Below, one piece after another: positions 1 through 9,060 of a DNA stretch of 64,000 nucleotides (the first letter of the stretch is position 1; every line of letters begins with the position of its first letter). The notes under the pieces are model-generated. The model worked only from the letters and a program-made list of their open reading frames with translations. It made no database searches and was not told the origin of the DNA. The position numbers and the translations under genes were made by a program. The DNA comes from Mucilaginibacter sp. (GTDB lineage: Bacteria > Bacteroidota > Bacteroidia > Sphingobacteriales > Sphingobacteriaceae). The stretch is taken from positions 62,001 to 126,000 of the forward strand of contig JAQBOM010000003.1 of assembly GCA_028288025.1 (NCBI GenBank), read 5' to 3'.

Positions 1-788
1 AAATCAGGCGCCGCCAAAACGCTGATCGCAAACTGCGGGCGGAACGCTACCTGAGACTTAATTTTTATTTTCTCTTTTCCAATACTTGTTGAATTCTTTG
101 CACCACCAATAGCCGGCATATTTATTTGATAAGCACTAACTGAATACGAACCGATTAAGCCGGTTTCAAAAACCGGCGTGGAGCTAACTGCCGTAAGCGC
201 AGCAAAATCGCGGTTTGCTATATTGGTTTCTCTACTTAAAACATCCTGTTTGTCGCCTGTATGACCGGCAGTACCGCGGCGGGAACCAGCGGCAGTTGAA
301 GTAAAGAACGATTTGCCGGCACTGCCGGTTTTACCGCTTTGCACATTTCCAGCATAATAATTAGCAGTGTTTGTTGATGTTTGTTTGTGATTTATTGATT
401 GCTGCACGGACCCGCCGCCTGTACCGGTAGTTGTTTGCTGATGATTAACGGCCTGCGACTGTAACGCCGTATTGCTGTGACCTGCCGGTTGCCGCGCTGG
501 CTGGCCGGTGCCAGGATTTGCCTGCTGGCGATGGTTAACCGCCTGCAGCTTTGTTGAAGTTTGAACCGGGTTGGCCCTGAACATCCACCATCCTAAAAAC
601 AACAACAATAAAGCTGCAGCACTGCCTAAAACAGGCAGCCAGTAAATTACACCCCTTCGTTTCGTATGCTTGTCAAGCATTTCCTCGAGGGCGTTCCAGT
701 CATTTTCTTTGTAAACCGCATGATGAACAGGGTCTTCTAACCCTTTTCTAAAAACATCATCCAGATTTTTGTCCTTCTCGTTGTTCAT
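1..788 (-). CDS. Sigma-factor-linked single-pass membrane protein (partial, C-terminus outside window)
   Basis: The start codon overlaps the stop of the upstream sigma-factor gene as ATGA, so the two are translationally coupled. About 262 residues are visible and the gene runs off the left edge. The N-terminal 45 residues are charged and cytoplasm-like (MNNEKDKNLDDVFRKGLED), then a hydrophobic segment spans about residues 47-70. A long Gln/Asn/Ser/Thr/Gly-rich linker follows, with a motif Q-(A/S)-(V/I)-N-H-(R/Q/K)-Q occurring three times. In Bacteroidota, genes placed like this often encode anti-sigma-like proteins, or fusions whose C-terminal part is an outer-membrane beta-barrel. The barrel part is not visible here, so the role as sigma-factor partner is inferred from position and topology only. 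Confidence 0.75.
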   Translation of the reverse strand, partial: MNNEKDKNLDDVFRKGLEDPVHHAVYKENDWNALEEMLDKHTKRRGVIYWLPVLGSAAALLLLFLGWWMFRANPVQTSTKLQAVNHRQQANPGTGQPARQPAGHSNTALQSQAVNHQQTTTGTGGGSVQQSINHKQTSTNTANYYAGNVQSGKTGSAGKSFFTSTAAGSRRGTAGHTGDKQDVLSRETNIANRDFAALTAVSSTPVFETGLIGSYSVSAYQINMPAIGGAKNSTSIGKEKIKIKSQVAFRPQFAISVLAAPD

Positions 789-1429
789 TCTCTAATACCT
801 TTGTTTAAAAACACACCTCTCATATCTGATCCTCTGATAGCTACGATGGGTGTATTATAGCCACTATTACTATTATAGTTGGCGCTACCGGCAGATGATT
901 CTGCCTTAAATATCATTTGTTTAAGTTTTTGCCTCGCCTTATGCAGGTTGGATTTCGACGTACCTGCGTTAATATTCAGCATCGAGGCTATTTCATCGTG
1001 CGAATAACCATCGATAGCAAAAAGATTAAAAACTGTTCTGTAAGCCTGCGGAAGCCGTTGCACCATTGCCAATAGATCGTTATAATGCAAGTTTTTATCG
1101 GCAAGGTCCCCGTCGCTAATGTGTTCGGCCTTATCAAGGTCGTCGGTATAAGCCATTTTCAGGTTGGCCCGGTAAAAATCGATGGAAACATTCATCATGA
1201 TCTTTCCCAGCCAGGCTTTAAAGGGCCTGCCCATATCGTAACTTTCAATATGGGTGAAAACTTTAAAAAAGCCCTGGTTCATTACTTCGGCTGCATCATC
1301 GCGGTTCCCGGCATAACGTAAGCATATACTCATAGAAAAGCCGTAAAACACCTTATACAGCGTTTTCTGACACTTCCTGTCTTGCTTTATACAGCCCCTG
1401 ATCAGTTGATGTAAATCTTCTTCTCCCAT
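785..1429 (-). CDS. ECF-type RNA polymerase sigma factor
   Basis: This 214-residue protein has the sigma-70 ECF layout. Region 2 lies about residues 22-92 (AAEVMNQGFFKVFTHIESYD, then a basic helix FKAWLGKIMMNVSIDFYR). Region 4 lies about residues 126-173, with the helix-turn-helix GYSHDEIASMLNINAGTSKS followed by a basic LHKARQKLKQM helix. The C-terminal 40 residues are Ser/Asn/Gly-rich and unrecognised. It should direct transcription of an envelope-related regulon under control of the coupled downstream membrane protein. The target promoters are not visible. The start ATG is the first in-frame methionine; no clear ribosome binding site precedes it. Confidence 0.93.
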   Translation of the reverse strand: MGEEDLHQLIRGCIKQDRKCQKTLYKVFYGFSMSICLRYAGNRDDAAEVMNQGFFKVFTHIESYDMGRPFKAWLGKIMMNVSIDFYRANLKMAYTDDLDKAEHISDGDLADKNLHYNDLLAMVQRLPQAYRTVFNLFAIDGYSHDEIASMLNINAGTSKSNLHKARQKLKQMIFKAESSAGSANYNSNSGYNTPIVAIRGSDMRGVFLNKGIRE

Positions 1430-1867
1430 ATGGGTTATATCCCGTTAGCTTATCTTAAAAAATCACCGTACTGCCAATATCACGTTAACATGCCGTTAAA
1501 GGTTGCCTGTTATTACATAAAAATATAACTATTTTATACAATTTACTGATTATCAGCCTATTAATTTAAGAACAGCAAATGCAACTTGACCTATTGTAAT
1601 GCAGCCGTGCTAACAGCGCTGCGAAAGCTACGGAAATCACAATAGCTGCGCTTTAGGTTAAGTTTATAACATACTGTCAATAAATGCCTTATAATTATTT
1701 CCAATAAATTGATTAATAAATCATCGCGTAAGTCTGTTTCAAAACAGCGATTCCAGCCTTTCGAAAATGAATCTACTAAATTTTTTTCATAAGGCAACCC
1801 TTCCCGGAATATCAACGATATAATCAGCAAACAACCGGTTCATCCGCGCCAATAAATAATTCAGTAA
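1430..1867. other. 438-bp spacer between divergent genes
   Basis: AT-rich spacer between the sigma factor (minus) and the first glycosyltransferase (plus). It should carry both promoters, but no Bacteroidota-type TTTG...TAnnTTTG pair is seen on either strand; the nearest word is TAAGTTTA. A 79-codon minus-strand open frame (1591-1830) exists. Its product has no recognisable motif and no good start context, so I do not call it a gene. Confidence 0.5.
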
Positions 1868-2665
1868 ATGGTTCCCGTTTCAATTGTAATAATCACCAAA
1901 AATTTATCTGATATAATAGCCGGCTGCATCCGCATGGCCTGTCGTATTACCGATGATATCGTCGTTATCGTCAACGACAGCTCAAACGAGACAATTGATA
2001 CATTATGTGCCGGCCCATGCCGGGTTTACCGGAAGGCATGGGATGGTTATGGCGCCAATAAAAATAAAGGCATTGAGGCCGCCAGGTACAACTGGATACT
2101 AAGCATCGATGCGGATGAAATTCCGGATGAAGAGTTGATCAGTTCGTTGCACGAATTAAAATATAACGACCCTGCTATTGTGTACGACATTAAATTCCAG
2201 TCGTACTTTGGCAAACAAGCGATACATTTCGGTAGCTGGGGGCGGGATCACCATACCCGGTTGTTTAACCGCACCATGGTAAAATGGTCCGAAGCTGTAG
2301 TACATGAAACATTGGTATTGCCGGAAAATGTACAAACAAAAAAAATACGCGGGCGCCTGCACCATTTTTCGGTAAAAGACCTTGCTGAATATGATGATAA
2401 AGGTATTTACTATGCAAAGTTAAGCGCTAAAAAATATTTCCGGGCCGGGATCAGGGCGAAAGCCGTTAAACTGTACATCTCACCAGTTTTCGGCTTTCTT
2501 AAACATTATATTTTTTGTTTAGGCTTTTTAGATGGCCGCGCGGGATGGGATATTGCAAAAACAAACATCAGCCATACCTATCGCAAATACCACTATTTGA
2601 GCCTGATGGAAAATCAGGATATCAAAAAACACCTGGTAAAAGATAGTTTGGTTGTGGAATATTGA
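1868..2665 (+). CDS. Glycosyltransferase family 2, WaaE/KdtX-like
   Basis: A 265-residue GT-A fold enzyme. The N-terminal Rossmann-like strand VSIVIITKNLSD, the NDSSNE loop near residue 36 and the metal/nucleotide-binding SIDADEIPDEE (about residues 78-88) are typical of GT2. The HFGSWGRDHHTRLFNR segment and the C-terminal GFLDGRAGW are typical of the lipopolysaccharide-core WaaE group. It should transfer one sugar from a nucleotide sugar onto a lipid- or core-linked acceptor at the inner face of the membrane. It opens the plus-strand glycan block. The exact sugar cannot be read from sequence. Confidence 0.9.
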   Translation: MVPVSIVIITKNLSDIIAGCIRMACRITDDIVVIVNDSSNETIDTLCAGPCRVYRKAWDGYGANKNKGIEAARYNWILSIDADEIPDEELISSLHELKYNDPAIVYDIKFQSYFGKQAIHFGSWGRDHHTRLFNRTMVKWSEAVVHETLVLPENVQTKKIRGRLHHFSVKDLAEYDDKGIYYAKLSAKKYFRAGIRAKAVKLYISPVFGFLKHYIFCLGFLDGRAGWDIAKTNISHTYRKYHYLSLMENQDIKKHLVKDSLVVEY

Positions 2666-2718
2666 TTATATTCAAATTTCCCAGGTCATGAAGATCAACT
2701 ATTGATTGCCTGCAAGTA

Positions 2719-4128
2719 ATGAAAAGAAAACTCTTCAGTAATCTTTCTGCCAATTTCTTCCAACTTATTATTAACCAGGTAACCGGGCTGGGGATTTTTT
2801 ATATACTATCAACCGGGCTCGACAAAAACACTTTCGGCCAAATTAACCTGGCTTTAGCCGTCCTGCTGGCCGTTTTTAATATTTTATCATTTGGCATCGA
2901 TCAGATACTAATAAAAAAGATAGCAGCAGGCACGAATATACCTTCTGTTCTTTCGCTTTACATCTGCCATGTCTTGCTTACAGGTTTGGTGTTTTATGGT
3001 TTATTGCTTTCGGGCCGTTTGTTTGTTCACCAAAGCAATCCGCTTTACAGCTTAATATTGCTGATAGGTATCGGCAAATTAATGATCTTCTTTTCAACCC
3101 CGTTTAAGCAGGCCGCCAGCGGGATGGAGCGGTTCAGGCTGCTGGCCGGAATGTCGGTCATTTCAAATATCATCCGGTGCTGCGGCCTTGTTGTCCTGCT
3201 TGTATTACATCGTATAAGCGTATATAATATTGTTTTTGTGTTCGTCGCCGGCGATATTATTGAATTGATCCTTTGTGTTTATCTCTTCACGCATTCTGCA
3301 AAAATTCCGTTAAAAATTAAATTTCAACTTACGGGATATAAACAGCTGCTTCGCGAATCGTTACCGCAAACAGGGGTGGTTTTAATTACTTCGGCGCTAG
3401 CCCGTTTCGACTGGATATTTATCGGGTTTACGGTATCAGCAATTAAACTGGCAGAATATAGCTTTGCATATAAGATTTTCGAGATATCAACACTGCCTTT
3501 ATTGGCCATTGCCCCGCTGCTTATTCCCCGTTTTACAAAATTATTTCGATCGGCTACCGGCGATACCGACCTGAAGTTTTTAATACGGATGGAAATGGTT
3601 GTTTCTGTATTTGTTGCATTATTGCTAAACGTTTGCTGGGGCCCGTTGATTGATGCCATAACCGGCGGAAGATATGGGCTGGTGAACGTCAAAACCATTT
3701 TTATACTGTCGTTATGCATGCCTTTTCTCTACCTGAATAATTTTCTGTGGACCATCTTTTTCGCGCAGGGAAAATTGAAAATGATACTCATCTCCTTTGT
3801 GCTTACCTTTTTTGTAAATATCGCCGGCGACATCATCCTGATACCATTTTTTAAAAACGAAGGGGCGGCATTGGCGTTCCTGGCCGCCTGCATTGCCCAG
3901 GCTGTTTACTATATGAATAAAAACGAATTGCAGGAAATAAGCGGGGCCTGGCGTTCATTGATTATTTGCATCATAGCCGGAATGATCAGCGGCATGGGGG
4001 CAAAAATGCTTTTGGATAGCTGGCTTGCATTGCTCGTCGCAATAGTGATCTATATTACCCTGATATTCCTTTCCTCACAACTCAAGCCCGGCGATCAAAA
4101 AAACCTGAAAAAATTGCTTCACTGGTAA
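2719..4128 (+). CDS. Wzx-type oligosaccharide flippase (MOP/PST superfamily)
   Basis: A 469-residue, very hydrophobic protein with about 12-14 predicted membrane spans and short charged loops. The N-terminal pattern FFQLIINQVTGLGIFYILST, with a basic residue cluster before it, is typical of polysaccharide-transport flippases in the MATE/MOP superfamily. It should flip undecaprenyl-linked oligosaccharide from the cytoplasmic to the periplasmic face for polymerisation or ligation. It lies 53 bp after a glycosyltransferase and upstream of two Wzy/WaaL-like proteins, which fits a Wzx/Wzy pathway. A second exporter, a PglK-like ABC protein, lies in the same cluster at 22.9-24.6 kb. Confidence 0.88.
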   Translation: MKRKLFSNLSANFFQLIINQVTGLGIFYILSTGLDKNTFGQINLALAVLLAVFNILSFGIDQILIKKIAAGTNIPSVLSLYICHVLLTGLVFYGLLLSGRLFVHQSNPLYSLILLIGIGKLMIFFSTPFKQAASGMERFRLLAGMSVISNIIRCCGLVVLLVLHRISVYNIVFVFVAGDIIELILCVYLFTHSAKIPLKIKFQLTGYKQLLRESLPQTGVVLITSALARFDWIFIGFTVSAIKLAEYSFAYKIFEISTLPLLAIAPLLIPRFTKLFRSATGDTDLKFLIRMEMVVSVFVALLLNVCWGPLIDAITGGRYGLVNVKTIFILSLCMPFLYLNNFLWTIFFAQGKLKMILISFVLTFFVNIAGDIILIPFFKNEGAALAFLAACIAQAVYYMNKNELQEISGAWRSLIICIIAGMISGMGAKMLLDSWLALLVAIVIYITLIFLSSQLKPGDQKNLKKLLHW

Positions 4129-4234
4129 AAACTGTTAGCTATCAGCAGGCAACCATTTCAATTTTAAGGCCGTAATCTCTTTAGAAGCCAGCCCGCCAAA
4201 GCCAGTTTCCAACAGCTTTTAATTACGCCCCGAA

Positions 4235-5890
4235 ATGACTTTTAGCTATCCCGTTTTTAATTTAAAAAAAGCCGTCAGTTATGTGGATTGGAAGCTTCTC
4301 CTGTTCCTGATGCTTTTTTTAAATGTTAAGCTGGCTGTTAAAATACCTGCCATTATACTGATCTATTTATTACGGTTCAATTTCAGGTTCGGGTTCAGTT
4401 TTAAAAACTCAAGGCTGCCGCTTTTTTATATTTTAATCATAGGCATTGGTTTTTTAGCACTCATTATCAACCGGAACGATTACGGGTATAATTATCTGGT
4501 CGTTTTTTTAACCGGGATAGGCTTTTGGCTGTTATGCATACTCGCCGTACACCAGGTTAAGCTGGCAGTTGAGCAAAACGACACCCACGTCATCCACAAT
4601 ACTATCCTGGTATTTTTTGTGCTTAACGCGACCTTCTCTTTCTATAATATTGCCCAAATCATTTGGGAAACAGGCGCCTTTAACCCCTACAGGTACCAGG
4701 GCCAATATCAGAAATATTTTATCGGTACCGGCGATTATATCCATGGAATAACATTCGATACGTCAACTACCAATGCTGTTTTAAATGCGTTTGGGGTAAC
4801 CTATTTTCTTACCCGGAAAAAGCCGCTCATGGTGCTTACCTGCATGGCTATTCTATTGCTTACCGGGAGCAATTTTATAAATATCATGCTGTTGTGCATA
4901 CTTGCTTTCCTGTTCATTTTTAACAGCAGTAAGGATCAAAAAAGCCTTATTGTGGTGTGCCTGATGTTTTTGGTGGTTTTTATGGTAAAGATATCCCCCC
5001 AAAATAATAAGTATATTGTGGAGACCTTTAAACATTTACGTGGGTCGCGGCAAGGCGATAATGCGCCGCTTTTTACCAACTCGCCCGCCGGCGCCCCATT
5101 AGGTATTGAAGAAGCCCGGCAAAAGATCGCACAACACTACCTGGATAGTTTAGGCACGGCGATAGCTTTAAGGGAAAAAACAAGCACGCCGGTAATTCGG
5201 ATACCACTTAATTTGCCGGCAACCCAAACCGGCCGGGTATTTATAACAAAGCCCGACATTAATACCCCCCCTTACCAAACCCGCACGGATACCGATGCCG
5301 GGCAACGACGATTGATCACATTCATTAATGTACATAAGGCAGATCTCCATATATCCGGCGAGGAAAAGTTTAAGCCCGGTTTACCCGGAAAAGTTATTTC
5401 ACTATCGCAAACAGCGCTTTTTTTAAAACAGCACCCCGCCAAAATTGCTTTAGGTGATGGTGTCGGAAACTTTTCTTCAAAGCTTGCATTCCGGGCCACG
5501 GGGTTGGGGTTTGCAGGGGGATATCTTTTAAACCGCGTTTATATCAATAAGGATTTCCTTGTCAATCACCTTGACGTATATCTCAATTTTTTCAGCAGGC
5601 GCATAGGACTGCATTCATTGGTTAACAGCCCCAATTCGGTTTATAACCAACTACTTGCGGAATATGGGCTATTAGGCTTGTTGGCGTTCATAATTTGCTA
5701 CTTGGGATTTTTTGCCAGGCACTTTAAAAAACTGACTTACGGCATACCTCTTCTGCTCATGATAATGGCTGTGTTTTTTATCGATTACTGGTTTGAGCAG
5801 TTATCCATCCTCGTATTTTTTGAACTGATGCTTCTTTTAAATATCAAAGAAACCGCTCATCTAAAACCGGCGCATTATGGGCTTAAATAA
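4235..5890 (+). CDS. Wzy/WaaL-like O-antigen polymerase or ligase with enlarged outer loop
   Basis: A 551-residue polytopic membrane protein with about 9-11 hydrophobic spans in two blocks. Between them, about residues 265-470, is a long soluble stretch, much of it Pro/Thr-rich (PVIRIPLNLPATQTGRVFIT) and then basic. The C-terminal part carries NSPNSVYNQLLAEYGLLGLL, the pattern (short loop, then G-L-L-G) seen near the end of Wzy and O-antigen ligase proteins. It probably polymerises or ligates the glycan at the periplasmic face. The soluble loop is longer than in most family members. Its last 14 bp overlap the next gene. Polymerase versus ligase is undecided. Confidence 0.75.
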   Translation: MTFSYPVFNLKKAVSYVDWKLLLFLMLFLNVKLAVKIPAIILIYLLRFNFRFGFSFKNSRLPLFYILIIGIGFLALIINRNDYGYNYLVVFLTGIGFWLLCILAVHQVKLAVEQNDTHVIHNTILVFFVLNATFSFYNIAQIIWETGAFNPYRYQGQYQKYFIGTGDYIHGITFDTSTTNAVLNAFGVTYFLTRKKPLMVLTCMAILLLTGSNFINIMLLCILAFLFIFNSSKDQKSLIVVCLMFLVVFMVKISPQNNKYIVETFKHLRGSRQGDNAPLFTNSPAGAPLGIEEARQKIAQHYLDSLGTAIALREKTSTPVIRIPLNLPATQTGRVFITKPDINTPPYQTRTDTDAGQRRLITFINVHKADLHISGEEKFKPGLPGKVISLSQTALFLKQHPAKIALGDGVGNFSSKLAFRATGLGFAGGYLLNRVYINKDFLVNHLDVYLNFFSRRIGLHSLVNSPNSVYNQLLAEYGLLGLLAFIICYLGFFARHFKKLTYGIPLLLMIMAVFFIDYWFEQLSILVFFELMLLLNIKETAHLKPAHYGLK

Positions 5891-6839
5891 TCCTAAAATA
5901 ACCGTCTTGATGCCGGCATATAACGCGGCGAAATATATAGGCGAAGCGATTGCGTCCGTACTTGAACAAACGTTTACCGATTTTGAGCTATTGATCATTA
6001 ATGACGGCTCAACCGATAAGACTGCAGATATTGTTCGTTCATTTAGCGACCCCCGCATTGTGCTTGTTAGTCAGGCGAACAAAGGTGTAGCGGCGGCCCT
6101 GAACCGGGGATTAACATATGCCCAAGCGCCGTATATCGCCAGGTTTGATGCTGATGATGTTTGTTATCCCAACAGGCTAAAAATACAGTATGATTTTATA
6201 ACCAGTTACCCTGAATACAGTGTAATTGGGTCGGCAGCCGATTACGTGGATGCCGACGGCCATTTCATTTTCACACACCATCCCGAGGGACATCTTAACG
6301 AAGAAATACAACAATTAAAATTTTCCACTTGCCCGTTTATCCATTCCAGCGTTATTTATCGAAAAGAGGCGATAGTAAAAAACGGCGGTTATAACGAGCA
6401 TGCATATACCTACGAAGACCACTTTTTATGGGTAAATATCCTGAAAAATGAAAAAGCCTGCAATCTTTCGCAGGCGCTTATCAAAGTAAGGCTCAATCCC
6501 GAATCAATAACCATTGATGAAAAATGGCATACACGCAAATTCCGGTCTATTAAATATTCAACGTTAAAAAAACGCAGCATTACCGCTTCCGAAGGAAAAG
6601 AGTTGTTCGCGATAAGCACAACGCAAAATTCGTCTAAAATAAAAGAAGGCGCTTACTACGCGTTGTGCGGAAAAAAATTCCTCGTTAATAATTACCAGCC
6701 CGAAAAGGCACGCCTAAACGTAGTAAGGGCCATTGGCCTGCATCCGTTCCGGCTGGAAAATTACCTGCTGTACACCGCAAGTTATTTGCCCGAAAAGCTC
6801 ATTAACTGGCTTCATAAGTTTAATCCCGCCGGTTTGTAA
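5877..6839 (+). CDS. Glycosyltransferase family 2
   Basis: A 320-residue GT-A enzyme: KITVLMPAYNAAKYIGEAI at the N-terminus, the nucleotide-binding LLIINDGSTDKTADIV, and the DxD-type ARFDADDVCYPNRL near residue 94. A catalytic acidic motif (YNEHAYTYEDHFLW) lies near residue 180, as expected for inverting GT2 enzymes. The gene starts inside the last codons of the Wzy-like gene, so the two are coupled. It adds one sugar to the growing unit on the cytoplasmic side. Donor and acceptor are unknown. Confidence 0.93.
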   Translation: MGLNNPKITVLMPAYNAAKYIGEAIASVLEQTFTDFELLIINDGSTDKTADIVRSFSDPRIVLVSQANKGVAAALNRGLTYAQAPYIARFDADDVCYPNRLKIQYDFITSYPEYSVIGSAADYVDADGHFIFTHHPEGHLNEEIQQLKFSTCPFIHSSVIYRKEAIVKNGGYNEHAYTYEDHFLWVNILKNEKACNLSQALIKVRLNPESITIDEKWHTRKFRSIKYSTLKKRSITASEGKELFAISTTQNSSKIKEGAYYALCGKKFLVNNYQPEKARLNVVRAIGLHPFRLENYLLYTASYLPEKLINWLHKFNPAGL

Positions 6840-6850
6840 AAAATAAATTG

Positions 6851-7930
6851 ATGATGAAGATAGCATTTATAACAAGATCGACAATTTACACCAGCCCTGG
6901 CGGAGATACTGTGCAGGCCCTGCAAACGGCCCGCCAGCTCGCTGCAATTGGGGTGGAGGCTGATGTTTTGTTATCAAATGAAACAATACCCTACGATAAA
7001 TATGACCTGCTTCATTTTTTCAATATCACACGACCGGCAGATATTCTTTACCACAGTAAAAAAACCAGCAAGCCATTCGTCGTTTCAACGATATTATGCA
7101 GCTATGCCGAATATGACAAGCATCACCGTAAGGGTACTGGCGCTCTGTTTACTTATTTATCTGAAGATAGTATTGAATACCTGAAAACCATGGCCCGCTG
7201 GTTGCGGGGGGCCGACCATTTGGCCAGCATTGATTATGCATGGAAAGGGCAGCGCAAAAGCATTAATGAAATTTTGCGCCGGGCGAAAATGATATTGCCG
7301 AATTCTGAATCGGAATACAGGCGCATCCAGCAAACGTATCCTTGTAAGGCAAGCTATACGGTCATACCTAACGGAACCGACCCGGAAGTATTTCAATTTG
7401 ATGAGAAAATAAAAAAGAATGACCGGGTTGTACTTTGCGTGGCACGCATAGAAGGCATAAAAAACCAGCTGAACCTGATAAGGGCTTTGAATAACAGCCG
7501 GTTTCATTTGATCCTTATTGGCGCTGCGGCGCCAAATCAACGTAATTATTATAAACAATGCCGCGACATCGCAGCTCCGAACATCAGTTTTATAGGCCAA
7601 CTGCCGCAGGACGAACTGGTGTCGTATTATCAGCGGGCGAAGGTTCACATCCTGCCCAGCTGGTTTGAAACGACAGGCCTGAGCTCGATAGAGGGTGCCG
7701 TTATGGGCTGCAACATCGTGATCACCGACAAGGGCGATACCCGGGAGTATTTTGAAGACAATGCCTTTTATTGCGATCCATCCGACCCGAAAAGCATCCT
7801 GGCGGCGGTTGAAAAAGCAAGTTCAGCGCCATGCAGTGGAAATTTACGCCAAAAAATATTAAAAGAATACACTTGGAAACAGGCCGCATTAAAAACTTTA
7901 AAAGCATATCAATCAGCAGCTATAGCATGA
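6851..7930 (+). CDS. Glycosyltransferase family 4
   Basis: A GT-B enzyme of about 360 residues. The N-terminal domain starts MKIAFITRS with a glycine-rich SPGGDTVQ loop. The C-terminal domain carries VVLCVARIEGIKNQ, then HILPSWFETTGLSSIEGA, the E-x7-E donor-binding region of retaining GT4 enzymes. The reading frame can begin at TTG 6848, ATG 6851 or ATG 6854; the ATGs are preferred. Its stop overlaps the next start codon as ATGA, so it is coupled to the following glycosyltransferase. Confidence 0.92.
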   Translation: MMKIAFITRSTIYTSPGGDTVQALQTARQLAAIGVEADVLLSNETIPYDKYDLLHFFNITRPADILYHSKKTSKPFVVSTILCSYAEYDKHHRKGTGALFTYLSEDSIEYLKTMARWLRGADHLASIDYAWKGQRKSINEILRRAKMILPNSESEYRRIQQTYPCKASYTVIPNGTDPEVFQFDEKIKKNDRVVLCVARIEGIKNQLNLIRALNNSRFHLILIGAAAPNQRNYYKQCRDIAAPNISFIGQLPQDELVSYYQRAKVHILPSWFETTGLSSIEGAVMGCNIVITDKGDTREYFEDNAFYCDPSDPKSILAAVEKASSAPCSGNLRQKILKEYTWKQAALKTLKAYQSAAIA

Positions 7931-9060
7931 AATTAAAAATAGCCATATTAGGCACACGGGGCATCCCGAACAATTACGGCGGGTTTGAACATATATCCGA
8001 ATATGTATCGGAGGGGCTTGTTAAACGGGGGCATTCCGTAACGGTTTATAATTCGCACAATCACCCTTACCGGGAAAATAGCTGGAACGGTGTAGAGATA
8101 AGGCATTGTTACGACCCCGAATACCTGGTGGGCACAGCAGGCCAGTTCATTTACGACCTGAACTGCTTGCTTGACGCCCGGAGAAGGAAATTTGATGTGA
8201 TACTGATGATGGGATACACCAGCAGCTCGGTTTGGGGCAAGCTATATCCGGCCAAAAGCACGATAATAACCAACATGGACGGCCTTGAATGGAAACGGTC
8301 GAAATACTCCCCAACCGTACAACAATTCTTAAAGTATGCAGAAAAGCTTGCTGTAAAGTACAGCCAGTTTTATATCTCGGACTCACTGGTAATTAAATCA
8401 TACCTCGGTGAAAAATATAATATCGACAGCAAATATATCCCCTATGGCGCCGACCTGTTTTCGGAAGAGGAAAGGGAACAGATGGACAATACAGCGGCAT
8501 TAAAAGAGGATTACTTTTTGCTGATGGCCCGCATGGAACCTGAAAATAATATAGAGGCGATATTAGAAGGGTTTAATGAAAGCAATTCGCGCAGAAAATT
8601 TAAGGTGCTGGGAGATACGGGCAATCGGTTTGGAAAATTCATTACCCACAAGTTCCAAAATGATGAGCGTATCCAGTTTAAAGGTTCAATTTTCGACACC
8701 GGGAAAGTGCGCGCTTTACAAAATAATTCATACCTGTACTTTCACGGGCATAGCGTTGGAGGTACCAACCCTTCCCTACTGGAAGCAATGGCGAGCGAAG
8801 CCCTGATTGCTGCACATAACAATCCGTTTAATAAATCGGTGCTGCATGCAGATGCATTTTACTTTTCAAACGCCAGCGAAGTTCGCTCACTGGTAGAAAC
8901 AGTTCAAAGAAAAGAAACGGAAAAAACCATGGTTAGCAATAACCTTCACAAAATAAAATACCAGTTTAACTGGGAAAAGATCATTGATCAATACGAAGAA
9001 TTTGTTCTTGAATGTCATTATGGATCGCGGTATGAACAAGTTGTTGCCTTACAGGGATAG
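7927..9060 (+). CDS. DUF1972-type glycosyltransferase (GT4, rhamnosyltransferase-like)
   Basis: A 377-residue GT-B enzyme. The first residues MKLKIAILGTRGIPNNYGGF are the hallmark of the DUF1972 (PF09314) N-terminal domain found in group-1 transferases, often annotated as rhamnosyltransferases. The C-terminal GT4 domain includes FLLMARMEPENNIEAI and GGTNPSLLEAMASEALI. The start at 7927 was chosen over a longer frame beginning at 7831: it coincides with the family's N-terminus and overlaps the previous stop by 4 bp. The precise donor sugar is not deducible. Confidence 0.92.
   Translation: MKLKIAILGTRGIPNNYGGFEHISEYVSEGLVKRGHSVTVYNSHNHPYRENSWNGVEIRHCYDPEYLVGTAGQFIYDLNCLLDARRRKFDVILMMGYTSSSVWGKLYPAKSTIITNMDGLEWKRSKYSPTVQQFLKYAEKLAVKYSQFYISDSLVIKSYLGEKYNIDSKYIPYGADLFSEEEREQMDNTAALKEDYFLLMARMEPENNIEAILEGFNESNSRRKFKVLGDTGNRFGKFITHKFQNDERIQFKGSIFDTGKVRALQNNSYLYFHGHSVGGTNPSLLEAMASEALIAAHNNPFNKSVLHADAFYFSNASEVRSLVETVQRKETEKTMVSNNLHKIKYQFNWEKIIDQYEEFVLECHYGSRYEQVVALQG

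Noticed and set aside
1591..1830. 79-codon open frame on the minus strand in the sigma/GT spacer
   Set aside because: No signal peptide, motif or start context; the product is not like any family I know, and the frame could occur by chance in AT-rich DNA.
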